A program made the translations under genes and the position numbers. A DNA stretch of 64,000 nucleotides from Magnolia sinica (Eukaryota > Streptophyta > Magnoliopsida > Magnoliales > Magnoliaceae). Below are positions 10,214 through 21,456 of this stretch, piece after piece. The DNA is taken from contig NC_080577.1 in NCBI RefSeq assembly GCF_029962835.1, forward strand, positions 5,270,001-5,334,000. The letters run 5' to 3'. The stretch's first letter is position 1. Every line of letters starts with the position of its first letter. The notes beneath the pieces are model-generated. The model saw only the letters and a list, made by a program, of their open reading frames with translations, ran no database searches and was not told the origin of the DNA.

Positions 10214-13200
10214 ATGGCTTTCTCTTCTCTGCATTTCATCAGCTGCCCTTTGTCTTCTCCTGTAAATCCATTTTCTACCCTTTTTTCTCGTTACTCGTTT
10301 CCGTCCGTCTTCGTTTACTTTCTGTAATAGCACCCTAATGCTCTCTTTCTCTCTCTCAGAAAATCGAAGGCAGAGCAGAAATTCCATGGCGTTTGAACAT
10401 CTCCTCCATGGCGCAGGTTAGCAATCTCTCTCTCTCTCTCACTCTATATTATTTCGATATTTTTCCTTTTTCTTGAATTCAAATGGGCATCCGGACCACA
10501 GAAATCGTCGGAGAAGAGCGGACGCGGGAGACGGATATGGCGACGGAGAAAACTGGTACGTTCAATTTACCTAGGGTTTGATTTTCAAGTGAAAGAAAGT
10601 GATTGGATTTTTTCTTTATTCTCATTTTCTCGAATTTCAATGTCAATTCGACTGTGGCTACTGAGCATCTGTTGATGATTATGCTATAGGTCATTTGAGT
10701 GCTCTGTATCAATATCTCAAAGGGAAATTATTGGCCCATGGTTTGGTGATCCAGACTGTTGGTCTGGCGGGCCCCACTGTAGATGGGAGATGCCCCAGAA
10801 AATATCCAAGAGATCCAAATCCATTGATTGGTGGCATTTACATGGATGGTTATGGAAAAAAAAGGGAGGTTATTAGGATTTACAATCTGGGAGGTTTTTG
10901 GGGCCACTCCCCGATGGGACCCATCTAATCAGCTGCATGGATGAACATTGCAAGGCCCCTGAAAGTATGGAATCCTGATGCATTTCCTGCATTGTAGTAT
11001 TTGCTAACACTTGGTAACCCTATTATTCCTCTGTCTTAAAACCCTACTTTCTATTGTGAGATAACATACACACATATACACATGGATGGAAGTGCAATTA
11101 AAAAACACATAAGATACAGAGAACTGATCAACTGCTAATATTGGTCTTGCTTACTACTACAACAACTACCACTACTATTGTATTTGAGAACTAATCTCCT
11201 ACAGGCAATGACACTGTAATTTCTATCATTCCTGCCATATGGCACTTGTATAGAACATCTGCACCATGAAAACAGCAGGCCCCATCACAAAGATCACTCA
11301 TCTCTAAAATCAGGCTCACTCATATGATGGTCCACACCGTTGAGTCTCATTGATTCTAATGGTGTGCTCCACCCGATGAGTGGACCAGTCTGACTTTTGT
11401 GCCAGGTGATCTTCATGATAGAGATACTCTTTGCAACGTGTGGATGTTCTTAAAAAGTGCAATGTTGGCAGCGAAGTTAGGCCTACATGACAAGTTATGG
11501 TGCCATCATCAGTAGGCGATCAACCTTCATTATAGTTTTGGTGACTTAATTGATACAAGTTCAAAGAAGATGATAACGTGTCTCATGAATGTTAGACCAG
11601 ATCATTTTCATACTTTTTACAAACTCCCAAGAAAGTATGCATTAGGTTCTTTGCATTTACATGATTACTAGGGGATATGGGGCGTGTGATGCACGTGGAG
11701 TGAGTGGATAGAGAGAAAAGGGAGGGAGATTTGGAGGGGAGATAAAGAAAGGAGAGAGGTAGAGGGAAAGGTGTGGGCTACACGTAGGGGACATGAATTT
11801 CTCGTAACACCTGTTACAGGGAGTTCCTGTAACCCAAAGCTCTGCTGGCCCACCCCGATGTCTGCATGAAATCCACTCCGTTCATCAATTTCTCCAGCTC
11901 ATGTTAGGATAGCGGCCTAAAAATGAGGCAGATCCAAGACTCAAGTGGGCAACAACATAGGATATCGTGGGGATAGAAACACCCACCATTGAAACCTTCT
12001 TGGGCCATATCGTGGTGTTTATATGCTACCCAACTTATTTGTAAGGTATTCCCACTAGGATGAAGGGAAAATACAAATATTAGCTCGATTCAAAATTTTT
12101 GTGGGCCCTAAGAAGGTTTTGATGGTGGGCATTCAATCCCCCACTGTTTTTTTTTTTTTTTTTAAATTTTTTTTGGTGGTGTGGCCCACTTGGTTATTAG
12201 ATCTATCTCATTTTTGGACTCTCATCCTATTATAAGTTGGCAAAACTGATGGATAGAGTGGATTTCAAATGGACATCTTGGTAGGCATCTAGAGCTTTAG
12301 CTTACAGGAACTCCCTATAACACCTATTACAGGAAACTCACATCCACAAGCAGGTGCATGCTACAAAGAGAAGGGAATTGTGGGCAACTCATCTCATTGT
12401 TCCCCTTGCTGTGGCCAACTTGATGCTTTGATCCGCATAATTTTTGGGTTGATGTCCTAACATGAGCATACGTGATAGACGTACGGAGTGGATGTCACAC
12501 AATCATTAGGATGGGCACACAAAACTTTTGCCTCATGGTCACCCTACTAGCTTAGTGTGGGAGCCAGCTGCACATGGACAGGTTGGTGCGGGCTACGCTC
12601 ATTAAAAGAAGTTAAAGAAAGCAGGTGTTATATCTTTCAAAAAAAAAGAAAGCAGGTGTAATCTACATCGTCCCTTTGCAGTAAAATCTCAACCGTTCCC
12701 TTCCAAGCAGCCACATTTTTATGATGAATTTACCCTCTTAATCAATGCTTTGAACACTAATTGCAAGAGGAAAAGTGCCCAAAGCTATTGGCACTATATT
12801 TAGTAGAGATAAAGCGATTGGCATTATGTTTAGCAGAGATAAAGAATGGAGACGTTCTCATCTTGGTTATTATGTTGCAGAAAGTATTCAAGTAGAAAAC
12901 AAGAAAAAAAAAAGTAATCTTTGAGGAGGTTTTCAACTTGCTTTGTTGTTCTCGTTTGAGAGAAATCTCTACTGAGTATCTCAATGGGGTCTTTTGTTAC
13001 ATAGTCATGTGAAGAAAAATTCAGACACTGAATTTGGGCTTTAAAAAAGCTTCGATGTTCTGGGTTGACATTCTTGGGACTGTTAGAGGGTCTCACAAAC
13101 TTAACATGAGTTTTTTGAGTTTGGATTGATCCTCGACAAGGTCACCTCAGGCATACCGTTAAAGGCAATTTGCATGGCAATCAAACCTAGGTCCATCACC

Positions 13201-15017
13201 TAGGCTATAATGGCTGGGGCTTTGAAGGCCTAAGCAGTCTCTCAAGGTTTTGTGAGATTGCCCAATCACCTAGTAATTAGGTGAGGCCCATGTGACAACC
13301 CATGAAATACAAACTCAGCTTAGCCAGGTCACATAACATTTTCTTATGACTACATATGTGTAAAGTATAAACAACAGTTAGATAAAAATTGTTTTTAGTA
13401 GCACACATTAAAATTGCTAGTCATGTGACTGTAAATGTGTTAAATTAGAAAAACAAAAGTGTTTATAGATTCAAATACCTTCCTTCCCTAATATATCTTC
13501 TTGGGCAGGCAGTTGCATATGCATGGGGCGGCGGGTCTTATTTTGGGCGTCTTGATTACCTTGACCCGGGGCTTCTATTTTGAAGATCCTGACTGCCCTT
13601 TGATTTCTTGGATTATTTCATTTATAAACACTAATAGGATTTAATAGAGATTCAAGACTTGGGTCTTCTTGGCTAGGTATCTTCAGTGAATCAAAATGTC
13701 CTCTTATTTTGAAACCTCAGTCATGATACTTGCTCCATTTCTATCCCTGATAAAAATGGGTATTTGAATCGAAGGACACCATTGGAAAGTGTCAATCTCC
13801 AGTAGTGCATAGATGTGCATGTACATGCACAAGCACACACCAAGAGTCTTACAGGCAAGTTCAGTTGTGGTTGTTTGACTGAAAGAATCTCTTGAACCTA
13901 GATTAATGGGGGCTAGTGGGCATGGAGCTGCATTGCATATGGTCATAGGTGACCTGGGCTTTAAAATGCTTAGAATACTATCAATATCAAGAATGTGTTT
14001 GGATGCACTATTGAATTGAATTGCAATTTTCTAACTATAATAAAGTTGAAAGTACCATATTTCTATCAAGAATCCTTCATTCATATATTGAGGGTGTGGT
14101 CACCAAAATCATTATCATTTTACTTTATAGTTGGACTTGAAAGAAACACAACTGCAATACTACTGCTACTAGTCTATAGATTGGAGGCCTTTGTCATTCT
14201 ATAGAATGAATGGAATTAGTTTTCAATTCTATTATTATTGAGGAGCTGAGTCACCTTTAGGTACTAGATAAGTTGCAGTTTGCCCTTGGTACATAATCGG
14301 CAATAGCTCAATGGAACCTTTGCCCTTGGACAGCTACAGATCTTAGCTCCCTTTGACCATAGAGAAATGGTAAACCTCCAAGTTCAATGGAACCTTTGGG
14401 CACTACCTTTTCTTATAGTTGGGGGAGAACACCAAAACTCCTGACTATGACTACTATGAAACATCATTAATTTTTCATCTCTTCGTACTGAAAGTGAATG
14501 ATGGCATTTCAATTTACTCATACATCCAAACACAGCCCAATGTAGTGGCATTATGACTTTGGCATTGTGGATCAACAGTCATGCTATTGAGATTTTGTGG
14601 CATCTGATTGCGTGCTGCCCTAACAGTTTATCGAAAAAGATCTATAGAATGTCAATTGAGTGGCAAATCTGATTGTGCTTATTTCAGATGAAAAAAGATG
14701 ACAAGCTGCAGTACAAGATGGAGCGGATCCCTTTCCTAGAAGAGCAGGTGAGGAAAATAAAGGAAACGGGAAAGCTTTTGAGTATGGACATTGAGAGGCT
14801 GTTGCTGTCTGAAGATAACAGGTTTGATTTTGTAAATGAGGTGGCGGCGGAGGCGAAATCCTATGTTGAGAACAACCCAGATGAGTATGGGGGGAAGAAA
14901 GCCATATTACATGTGCTCAGCAACCGCATGAACGATGCTGGGGTCCACCGCGAAGAGGCTTACTTGGAATCCGATCCCTTCAAGCCTGGGCCCACCTATC
15001 TCAAAGAAGAATTATAA
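10214..15017 (+). CDS. PTAC7: PTAC7/PAP12, plastid RNA polymerase-associated protein (4 exons)
   Basis: Exons are 10214-10261, 10360-10416, 10502-10555 and 14688-15017, all joined in phase 0 with GT..AG introns, giving 162 residues; the Arabidopsis protein is about the same length as I recall it. The start was chosen because MAFSSLHFISCPLSSP is a typical chloroplast transit sequence, rich in Ser and hydrophobic residues and lacking acids. Exon 3 encodes the basic stretch SGRGRRIWRRRKL. Exon 4 encodes the conserved body with KMERIPFLEEQVRKI, LLLSEDNRFDFVNE and the C-terminus DPFKPGPTYLKEEL. PTAC7 (PAP12) belongs to the set of nuclear-encoded proteins bound to the plastid-encoded RNA polymerase and is needed for plastid gene expression and greening; recent structures describe it as omega-like (recalled, not checked). 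Identification is firm from exons 3 and 4. Exons 1-2 are inferred from splice sites and phase. Confidence 0.85.
10725..10965. repeat. Dispersed repeat family B, copy 1
   Basis: Shares GGCCCATGGTTTGGTGATCC and a following GTTGGTCTG with copies at 16165, 17860 and 24290. Non-coding; lies in PTAC7 intron 3. Confidence 0.5.
11795..12339. mobile_element. Foldback element with long private terminal arms
   Basis: The outer arms (about 50 bp) pair: GGGAGTTCCTGTAACCC and AAAGCTCTG on the left against CAGAGC-like TAGAGCTTTAGCTTACAGG and AACTCCC on the right. Inside is the shared family core. Flanks read ACAT on both sides (11791-11794 and 12340-12343), a possible 4 bp target duplication. A poly-T run lies near 12150. 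It sits in PTAC7 intron 3. Confidence 0.75.
13991..14540. mobile_element. Non-autonomous DNA transposon (hAT-like MITE candidate)
   Basis: The ends are inverted repeats: AATGTGTTTGGATGCAC at the left and CATCCAAACACAGCCCAA at the right. The TGTGTTTGGATG end is common in plant MITEs. No transposase sequence, and no clean target duplication could be read. Confidence 0.5.
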
Positions 15018-16164
15018 GCTGCAAATACCAAAGTCACTCACTGCAATCTCTCAGTTGACAAGAAAATCAAGACTGTTCTGCTCTCGAGCTTGAGGCCCAG
15101 GTTTGAGATTTACTACTATGGAGATTTTCTGTCATCGTTTTACTGTGGAAGTGGGCTGCATTGCACTTTATATTAAAGCTCCTCGTTATGGCTAATGTGA
15201 TCCTCGATGCAGAAATTTTGAAAGATTGAGACAGAATTCCAAAGTTGAATATAACTTTTTTCTCAGGTTATAGCCATAGTTCGAAAACCCTAAAACTCAA
15301 TTCGATGTTTCAGCTGGGTTGGTTCAACTTGAAGACTTGAGTCAATATTTAATAATCATAATTAGAATATTATATATATGAGCATATGTTTAAGATAGTT
15401 AGAAATAGTACACATAGTAAAAAGATTAGTGTATTTTTCTAGAAAATCAAGTTGGCATGTTGGTGTAGTCCATCTCTTTGTTTTGGTGAGGTTGTAGGCT
15501 TGATTCACTCCATCCACATTTACTTTTTTATTAGTATAATTCACTGTGACTCAGTGAATGACTTGGGTTGAGTCTCCATGATGTTGCATCGAGTCGACGA
15601 GTCATCCCAAGCCTGGATCAAGTCAGACCCAGAACCGAGTTTCCTAGAGACTTGGCTCGAGCTAAGATAACTCAGCCAAGTTTTTGAGTGGAGTCGGTGA
15701 GTTTTAACTGTTCCTGTGTGCTGAATAAGCTTTTCTAAGTATGCTTCTCTGTAAAAGAAACGCTATCAATGCTGTGTGCAGCTTGCGTCACAAATTTTAA
15801 GCATCTTCCTCGTGGTATGCGAGGCAAATGTGCGATCATCAGGACTGTTGATCTATTCAACCAACGGTGGTCAGTGGATGGGCTTTAGGCAGGAAATCGC
15901 AGTGGCTGCACTACTCTTCACCATCCTAGTTTGAATTCTGCTTATTGAAAATATACATTTTTCCCAAACCATTTGTTTTGCAGGATTTGTGATCGGATGG
16001 CTGCCATGTTCCAATCCCTTGTTTCTGGGACAAGGCCTGTCCATATGATGGTCCACCAGATCAGCAGTCCCTATCAAAAACATGGGCCACGTGCTGGCAA
16101 GAGGGAGCTGTGTCGAATGCAAGCTGCATGATAGCATTTCTCGGTCACAAAAAGGCAGTATTAT
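15018..16164. other. PTAC7 3' flank and unassigned repeat-like DNA
   Basis: The first 250 bp or so is probably 3' UTR. From about 15280 to 15725 the text is repetitive around GAGTC and AACTCG words, as in plant MITEs, but I could not fix its ends. No gene seen. Confidence 0.4.
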
Positions 16165-16505
16165 ATGATTTGCGACCCGCATATATGCCCAATGCACAGG
16201 TTTTCAATTCTGACAAGTGGGGCCCATGGTTTGATGATCTAGGTCATAGGTCTGTTGCATCCCACTCTGGATGGACCTGTTAAGATCTCCTAGATTGGAA
16301 GATCTCAGAGATCAATCTTGGGACTTTTTTCACCTGACTTTGAACTGAATTGTATTTTCATCTTAACCATCTATCTGCAGGGCCTACAAACTTAAGGTCA
16401 AGATTGTCCATTCAAAGAGATAATTGGGACATAGCCCATCCATGGTGGGACACGACAGATCTATGGTCGTACTTACTAACCATGGGCTGCTTGTAAAATT
16501 GGAAA
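16165..16505. repeat. Dispersed repeat family B, copy 2
   Basis: Contains TTCAATTCTGACAAGTG, GGGCCCATGGTTTGATGATC and TAGGTCTG. The 24290-24600 copy has the same opening words. Both copies also carry a later ATTGGAAGATC. Confidence 0.55.
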
Positions 16506-16643
16506 ACTGAAGAGTGGATTATATAACATAATCTCCGACAGAAAAGCATGCCTTACTCCAAGAAGTGGAGCAAAAGGCTAATGGGTGAAAATGAATTAAG
16601 GATGAGCCAAGGCATGCTACGGTGAGGAGTCGACAGTACGTCA

Positions 16644-17633
16644 TAGGGCTGTCGATGAGCCGGGCAGTTCGTGAGCATTTGGGCTGAGAGCAGGTATTTA
16701 GGGTGGGTTTGGGCATGTTTTTTTGGCCCATGGAGTGGGGTTGGGCTGAGGTATAAAATCTCACTGATATGATGATCTAACCATTCCTTTGATTTTGGCC
16801 TTATTTTCTATAGCCATCCCTTTTCTAAGCCATGGATGGATGGATGGGTTACAATTGCCCAAGAAAAGTAAATTCTTTAAAATCAAAGGCAATCCATGAT
16901 GGGTCCTAAGACATAGATAGATCAAATTGTTTATTGGACCTATTTTTACACAAATGATCTTTACCATCTATAGTATAGGCTATTGATCAAATGGATAATA
17001 TTTGTCTGATTGGTGTGATGTTTGCATGGTAGCCCCATGAAATGTGTGTTGGACCTAATGAACGGTCTAGATAATTGGATTGGACCATCTAAGTGTCCGA
17101 TGCAATTAGGAACAGTATGACTTATAGTGTGCTCTTAGAGCACTAGAGCATTTCTCTACATCAAGTGCTATACAGTACCATTGGCCACATAATGTGCCAC
17201 GTGTCATGCCATAGATTCCTCAACCACATGGACAGTGGGCCTGGAGTTATCATCAGACATGATTGAATTTCATAATTACTTGTAGTGGTAGCGAGACTGC
17301 TAACCTCCCTAGTGCTGCTGGAGTCACCTTCTCCTCGACCTGCGGTGGGAATACTCGGCCCTAGGCCTAAATTTAAGCCCACTTATTAATCAGGCAGGTC
17401 TCCATCTGTGTTTAAAAGCGTATTAGACGGTCCAGCACGTTTAGGGTCTCGATGACAATTCTGTCATATATCAGGCATATTGGGCCACACCTGATTAACC
17501 GCCCTGATCCTCCATGAAATTGGGTGGCCAGGCTCATCACTAGCAGACCTCGGCCCTGTTTGTTTTGGCCCATCACGGGCAGGCTGGTCTTGGACAGACC
17601 ACGGCCCAGCCCGGCCCCGCCAGTTGATAGCCC
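16644..17633. mobile_element. hAT-like non-autonomous element candidate
   Basis: The left end TAGGGCTGTCGATGAGCC and the right end CCAGTTGATAGCCCTA are inverted repeats, followed on both sides by GGGC/GCCC-rich text. This end type is typical of plant hAT derivatives. About 1 kb, no transposase. Target duplication is uncertain (CAGTACGT against CAGTTTGG). Confidence 0.5.
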
Positions 17634-17669
17634 TACAGTTTGGCGATTTTGGCAGAAAGAGGAGTGGGT

Positions 17670-17824
17670 TTGGGGCCGTTTGGACGCACCGTCAAAACCA
17701 GCTTTCAAAAAGAACCGTGGTTTTACGCAATCGTCGATTTTTGGACCCAATGGACAGTTGAATCTTTTTCATGATATGACGGGGGTTGCTCTCCTCAGTC
17801 GACAGTCCGTCCAAATGGGCCCTT
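17670..17824. mobile_element. Short MITE, about 155 bp
   Basis: The left end GGGGCCGTTTGGACGCACC pairs with the right end GGACTGT-like GACAGTCCGTCCAAATGG. No coding capacity. Confidence 0.5.
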
Positions 17825-17859
17825 GATGTTTGGCGTGGACACCAGAAAAGTATACGATG

Positions 17860-18065
17860 CTCATGCTCGGGCTTTCAGTTTGTACAAGTGGGGCCATGGT
17901 TCAGTGATCCAAACCGTTGATATGATGTGACTCACATTGTATTCCTCTGCACCAAAAACTCCTGCAGATTCAATGATCTTTTACTGATTGGATTCCCTTG
18001 AGAGTTTTAGGATTTTTTATTTTTTTTTCTTTTTCATGGGTGGGGTAACTGGAAAACTGAGTCGG
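17860..18065. repeat. Dispersed repeat family B, copy 3 (partial)
   Basis: GTACAAGTGGGGCCATGG, GTGATCCAAACCGTTGATAT and a late TGGAAAACTGA match copy 2 in order. More diverged than copies 2 and 4. Confidence 0.45.
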
Positions 18066-19204
18066 ACTTTTCATAAAAGGAAAGCCCAAAAGGTACGTTG
18101 CAGTCTCTCAGCCAATGAGGTCTAAGTCCATGCCACGGTCTGGGTCTAGCTTTATTTCAGTGGTTGCGCTTTATCTAAAGAAATGTTTTCTTGCCCTTTG
18201 GTCATTATCATTGTTATTTTTGCGATGACTGGGAAAGTCAGGGGTGAGAAAGTGAAAAAGATTTAAAATTTCAGAAATACTACTAATTTATATTAGAAAT
18301 ATCATTTAATATTTGGCCGAATCTCTCCTAAAATAAACTGCATGGGCAAAAATGTCACAGCTCTTTGCTTTATACATTGAAGAGATTAACTATTATTATC
18401 ATTATTATTACTGGCGTGTGCAATGCAGTATAGAGAAAGACTAAGGGAAACGGTGAGGCTACAGGCAACTGCCTGTACATATAGAAAGAATAATTAAATA
18501 GTGGACAGCCCATTCTAACTTTTTAAAAATAATTCTGTGACTTATTTGAACTTTAGATCACTATTTTTTTTCTAAGGATGAAATCTTAAGATATAGGGAA
18601 TGAATGTCATATTATCATCACGATGAGGTCACACAACTAGCTATGAAGAAAGAGGAGGAAAGGTGGGTGTGGGCTACTCGTATAAAAGAGTTAAGGGGGG
18701 TGGACATCACACTATCATCATGCTGGCCCACACAACCAACACAGAGGAGAAAAGGTGGGTATAGACTAGTCAGTGTGAAAGAGTTGAAAATAATAATAAT
18801 AAAAAAAGACCTAGGGTTGGTTGAGTAAACAAAAGGGAGAAAAAACCCCAAGTCCCTCCCATGACTAAATCCTTGGGTAAAATTAGTCAAACGCAGTTGC
18901 TTGTGTTATAAATGATATAGATTAGCCGGGTTTTTTTTTTTTTCATACTGAGTTGTCTATACCTAGTATTTGTAAAAATGATTATGCTTTACAACAAGCA
19001 TATGATGTGATCCTTTTAGGGCAAGTGGAGATATTTTAGCCAAGAGCCAAAACCTAATTACAATCAAGAAATTAAGGCAAAGGCTAGAAATGTAGCCACT
19101 ACTACCCAAGAGAAAGGTAACGAGAGGCAACAACATGGCACTGTCCAAAGAGGATGCCAAACAGATTATTACTCTGGGCGTGGCTTCGGTCGATCCTTAA
19201 CTAT
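18066..19204. other. Intergenic with a tandem duplication
   Basis: At about 18604-18690 and 18714-18795 a stretch of about 110 bp is repeated (ATCATCA, CACACAACYA, AGGTGGGT, AAAGAGTT). A poly-T run sits near 18930. No gene seen. Confidence 0.45.
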
Positions 19205-19640
19205 GGAGCCAAGCCCACCTTGATGTATTGTGCCTACGTTGTTCATCCATTTTCACAGCTCATTTTAGGGCATGATCCAAAAATTGAAGCAGATTCCAAT
19301 CTTCGGTGGACCACAACACAAGAAACGGTGGTTGTTGGCCATTAAAAATTCTTCTCATGGGCCACAAAAGTTTTGTATCAAGCTGATATTTGTGTGGTCC
19401 CTTCGTCCAGGTCTTTGTGACCTTATCAATAGGTTGGGTGGCAAATAAACATTCCGGTGGCCCCCAAGAAGTGTTTAACGGTGAGCATTCAATCACCACG
19501 GTTTCCCGTGGTGTGGTCTACCTAAGTTTTAGATATGCTTCATTTTTGGTATCTTGTCTTTTAATGAGTTTTCAAAATGGATGGACAGAGTGGATGTAAG
19601 GAACATACATCACGGTGGGATCCATAGTCCTGCACCCGGT
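19205..19640. mobile_element. Foldback element
   Basis: Left arm AAGCCCACCTTGATGTATTG and CAGCTCATTTTAGGGCATGA; loop ATCAAGCTGATATTTGTG and AGGTTGGGTGGCAAATAAAC; right arm CGTGGTGTGGTCTACC and ATCACGGTGGGATCC. Non-coding. Confidence 0.7.
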
Positions 19641-20029
19641 TACTCTACCACCATTTGCACACGTGGCATTTGTGCAGGCACATCAGACCATCCGAATTAT
19701 GAAGCATTGTAGATGGGTCATATCTCAAAATTCACAATGATCTAGAAATCGTAACCATGTGATTGATGGTTGTCAAATGGATGGATGGTTGAAAGAAAAA
19801 TTGTGAATACTTCCAATTCTAATAGAGAACAGATGGTTATTACCATATTCCGTGTAGGTTGTCGTTTATGCTAACATTACATCTGGAGTTATTTCAGAGA
19901 TTTGCACGGTCCAGATCGTTTTGAAACTATGTCACGCGTACAATTGAATAATCAATATTCTCAAATGATGGCAGTTTAGTACACACTTAAACGCCTTCAC
20001 CTCGTAATTACCTCAATCCCCTTTATTTT
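19641..20029. other. Intergenic, nothing recognised
   Basis: No open frame of note and no repeat I could match inside the window. Confidence 0.4.
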
Positions 20030-20465
20030 CATTCTCTTTTTTATTTAAGAAAATTTAGAATAATTTTATTTGTTTATTAATTATTTCTTTGATTTATTTA
20101 TCTTTTTTTTTTTTAATGGATGAAGAGGAAAAAGAAGACGAATGAAAAGAAAAAAGTTGTTTTATTTATTTGGCATTTTCATTTTCATTCTCTCTTCTTT
20201 TTTATTTTTTTGTAAAAAAAAAATTAGGAAGATTATTTTTTTCCTGTTTATTAGTTAAAATAACTAATTTATTTATTCTTTTTTCAAAAAATTAAGGAAA
20301 AAGAAAAAAAAAAGAACGAAAAGAAGAAGATAAGTTGTTTTATTTATTTGATATTTTTATTTTCATTCTTTTTTTTCTTTTTTCTTTTTTTCTAAAAAAG
20401 AAGAATAAGAAAATATTGATGGTTATTATTTATTTATTTATTTCAAAAAAAAAAAAAGGAAAAAA
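20030..20465. repeat. AT-rich imperfect tandem repeat
   Basis: The words AAGTTGTTTTATTTATTTG and ATTTTCATTTTCATTC recur about 178 bp apart, separated by A-rich purine runs. Low-complexity DNA. Confidence 0.5.
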
Positions 20466-21456
20466 AAGGAGGAGAGGGTCTTAATTAAGGGGAACTTTGA
20501 ATCTACTTTGGCAATAAACCCCAATTTCTAAGTAATTTTGAAGTGGCTGTTTATCATTCATTTCAATTTTTTCTAGAATGCATAGTTCAAACAATTGGTA
20601 AAACCAAATTGTGCCCTCCGCTCCTCTCAACATACAGGCTAAAGATTAAAGTGGCTAGTAGACTAGGTTGGGACAGGCCAAAGCATGTCCATGTCAAGAC
20701 GTGCCCAAATCTTGGTCAGACTGGACTGGGTTCACCCAAATAGTCAGCCCACCAACACTAAAATAAGGCGAGTGGTAGGGATCCTGCTTCTCAGCCATTT
20801 AGGTCATGGAATGCCAACTCGTCTGATTTAACTCGGCCTCATAAGTTATCCTGACTCATGTAAGTCGGGCTCATAGACTTGAATCAGGACAAGACAGGAT
20901 GAGTCGCCAAGTCAAAAACCATGGTTTAGGCATATTTAAGCATAAAGGTCCGACCAGAATGCCTGAAGGCTCAGCCAATCTGCATGAACCCTGCTCATCA
21001 TGTAATGACCGTGAGACAAACCACACAGACACTTACCAGAATTGTAAGAGTGGTTCTGGTGATTTCGACTAACAATGGGGAACAAACCAATGGCAATGGT
21101 CAATCAAGGACAGAAGAGCTGAGTTTAAAAGAACTGTAATCTCATTACTAGTTTGCAGTGGTTTCTCTTTCAATATTGAAAACATCCATACAAGAGTTTC
21201 AAATCATGCGGGAATGAAGATATACAATGGATTAAGAGGCAAACGATTAAATACTTATTCAGCATACATACCCGAAAATATAAACTATATGCGAGCTCCA
21301 ACCATAACACAAATGTTCAAAAAATAAACAATATAGAGGACGGAAACAAATGAAGGATAAAAATAAGCTCAGAAAGCAGGAAGCCAGCCGATTTCCCATC
21401 CCAACCTTTACACGTTTCTTACTATGTATGTTACAGAGGTGGAGAGGGATTCATTT
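20466..21456. other. 3' flank of the KLCR gene
   Basis: Downstream of the minus-strand KLCR stop codon. The first few hundred bases below 21457 are probably its 3' UTR. No other gene is seen. Confidence 0.4.

Larger units (their letters stand above)
10556..14687 (+). other. PTAC7 intron 3 (4.1 kb), repeat-rich
   Basis: Donor GTACGT after AAACTG; acceptor TTATTTCAG. It holds a family B repeat (10725-10965), a foldback element (11795-12339), a foldback half (about 12425-12530) and a MITE with TGTGTTTGGATG ends (13991-14540). The remainder (about 10966-11790 and 12531-13990) shows no gene. Confidence 0.75.

Noticed and set aside
10386-10416. ATG at 10386 as the PTAC7 start
   Set aside because: Its frame (MAFEHLLHGA) does not join in phase with the RRIWRRRKL exon; the frame from 10214 does and gives a transit peptide.
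17524-17826. 100-codon + strand frame rich in Pro and Arg
   Set aside because: It lies in the GC-rich end of the hAT-like element and the adjoining MITE; no protein similarity.
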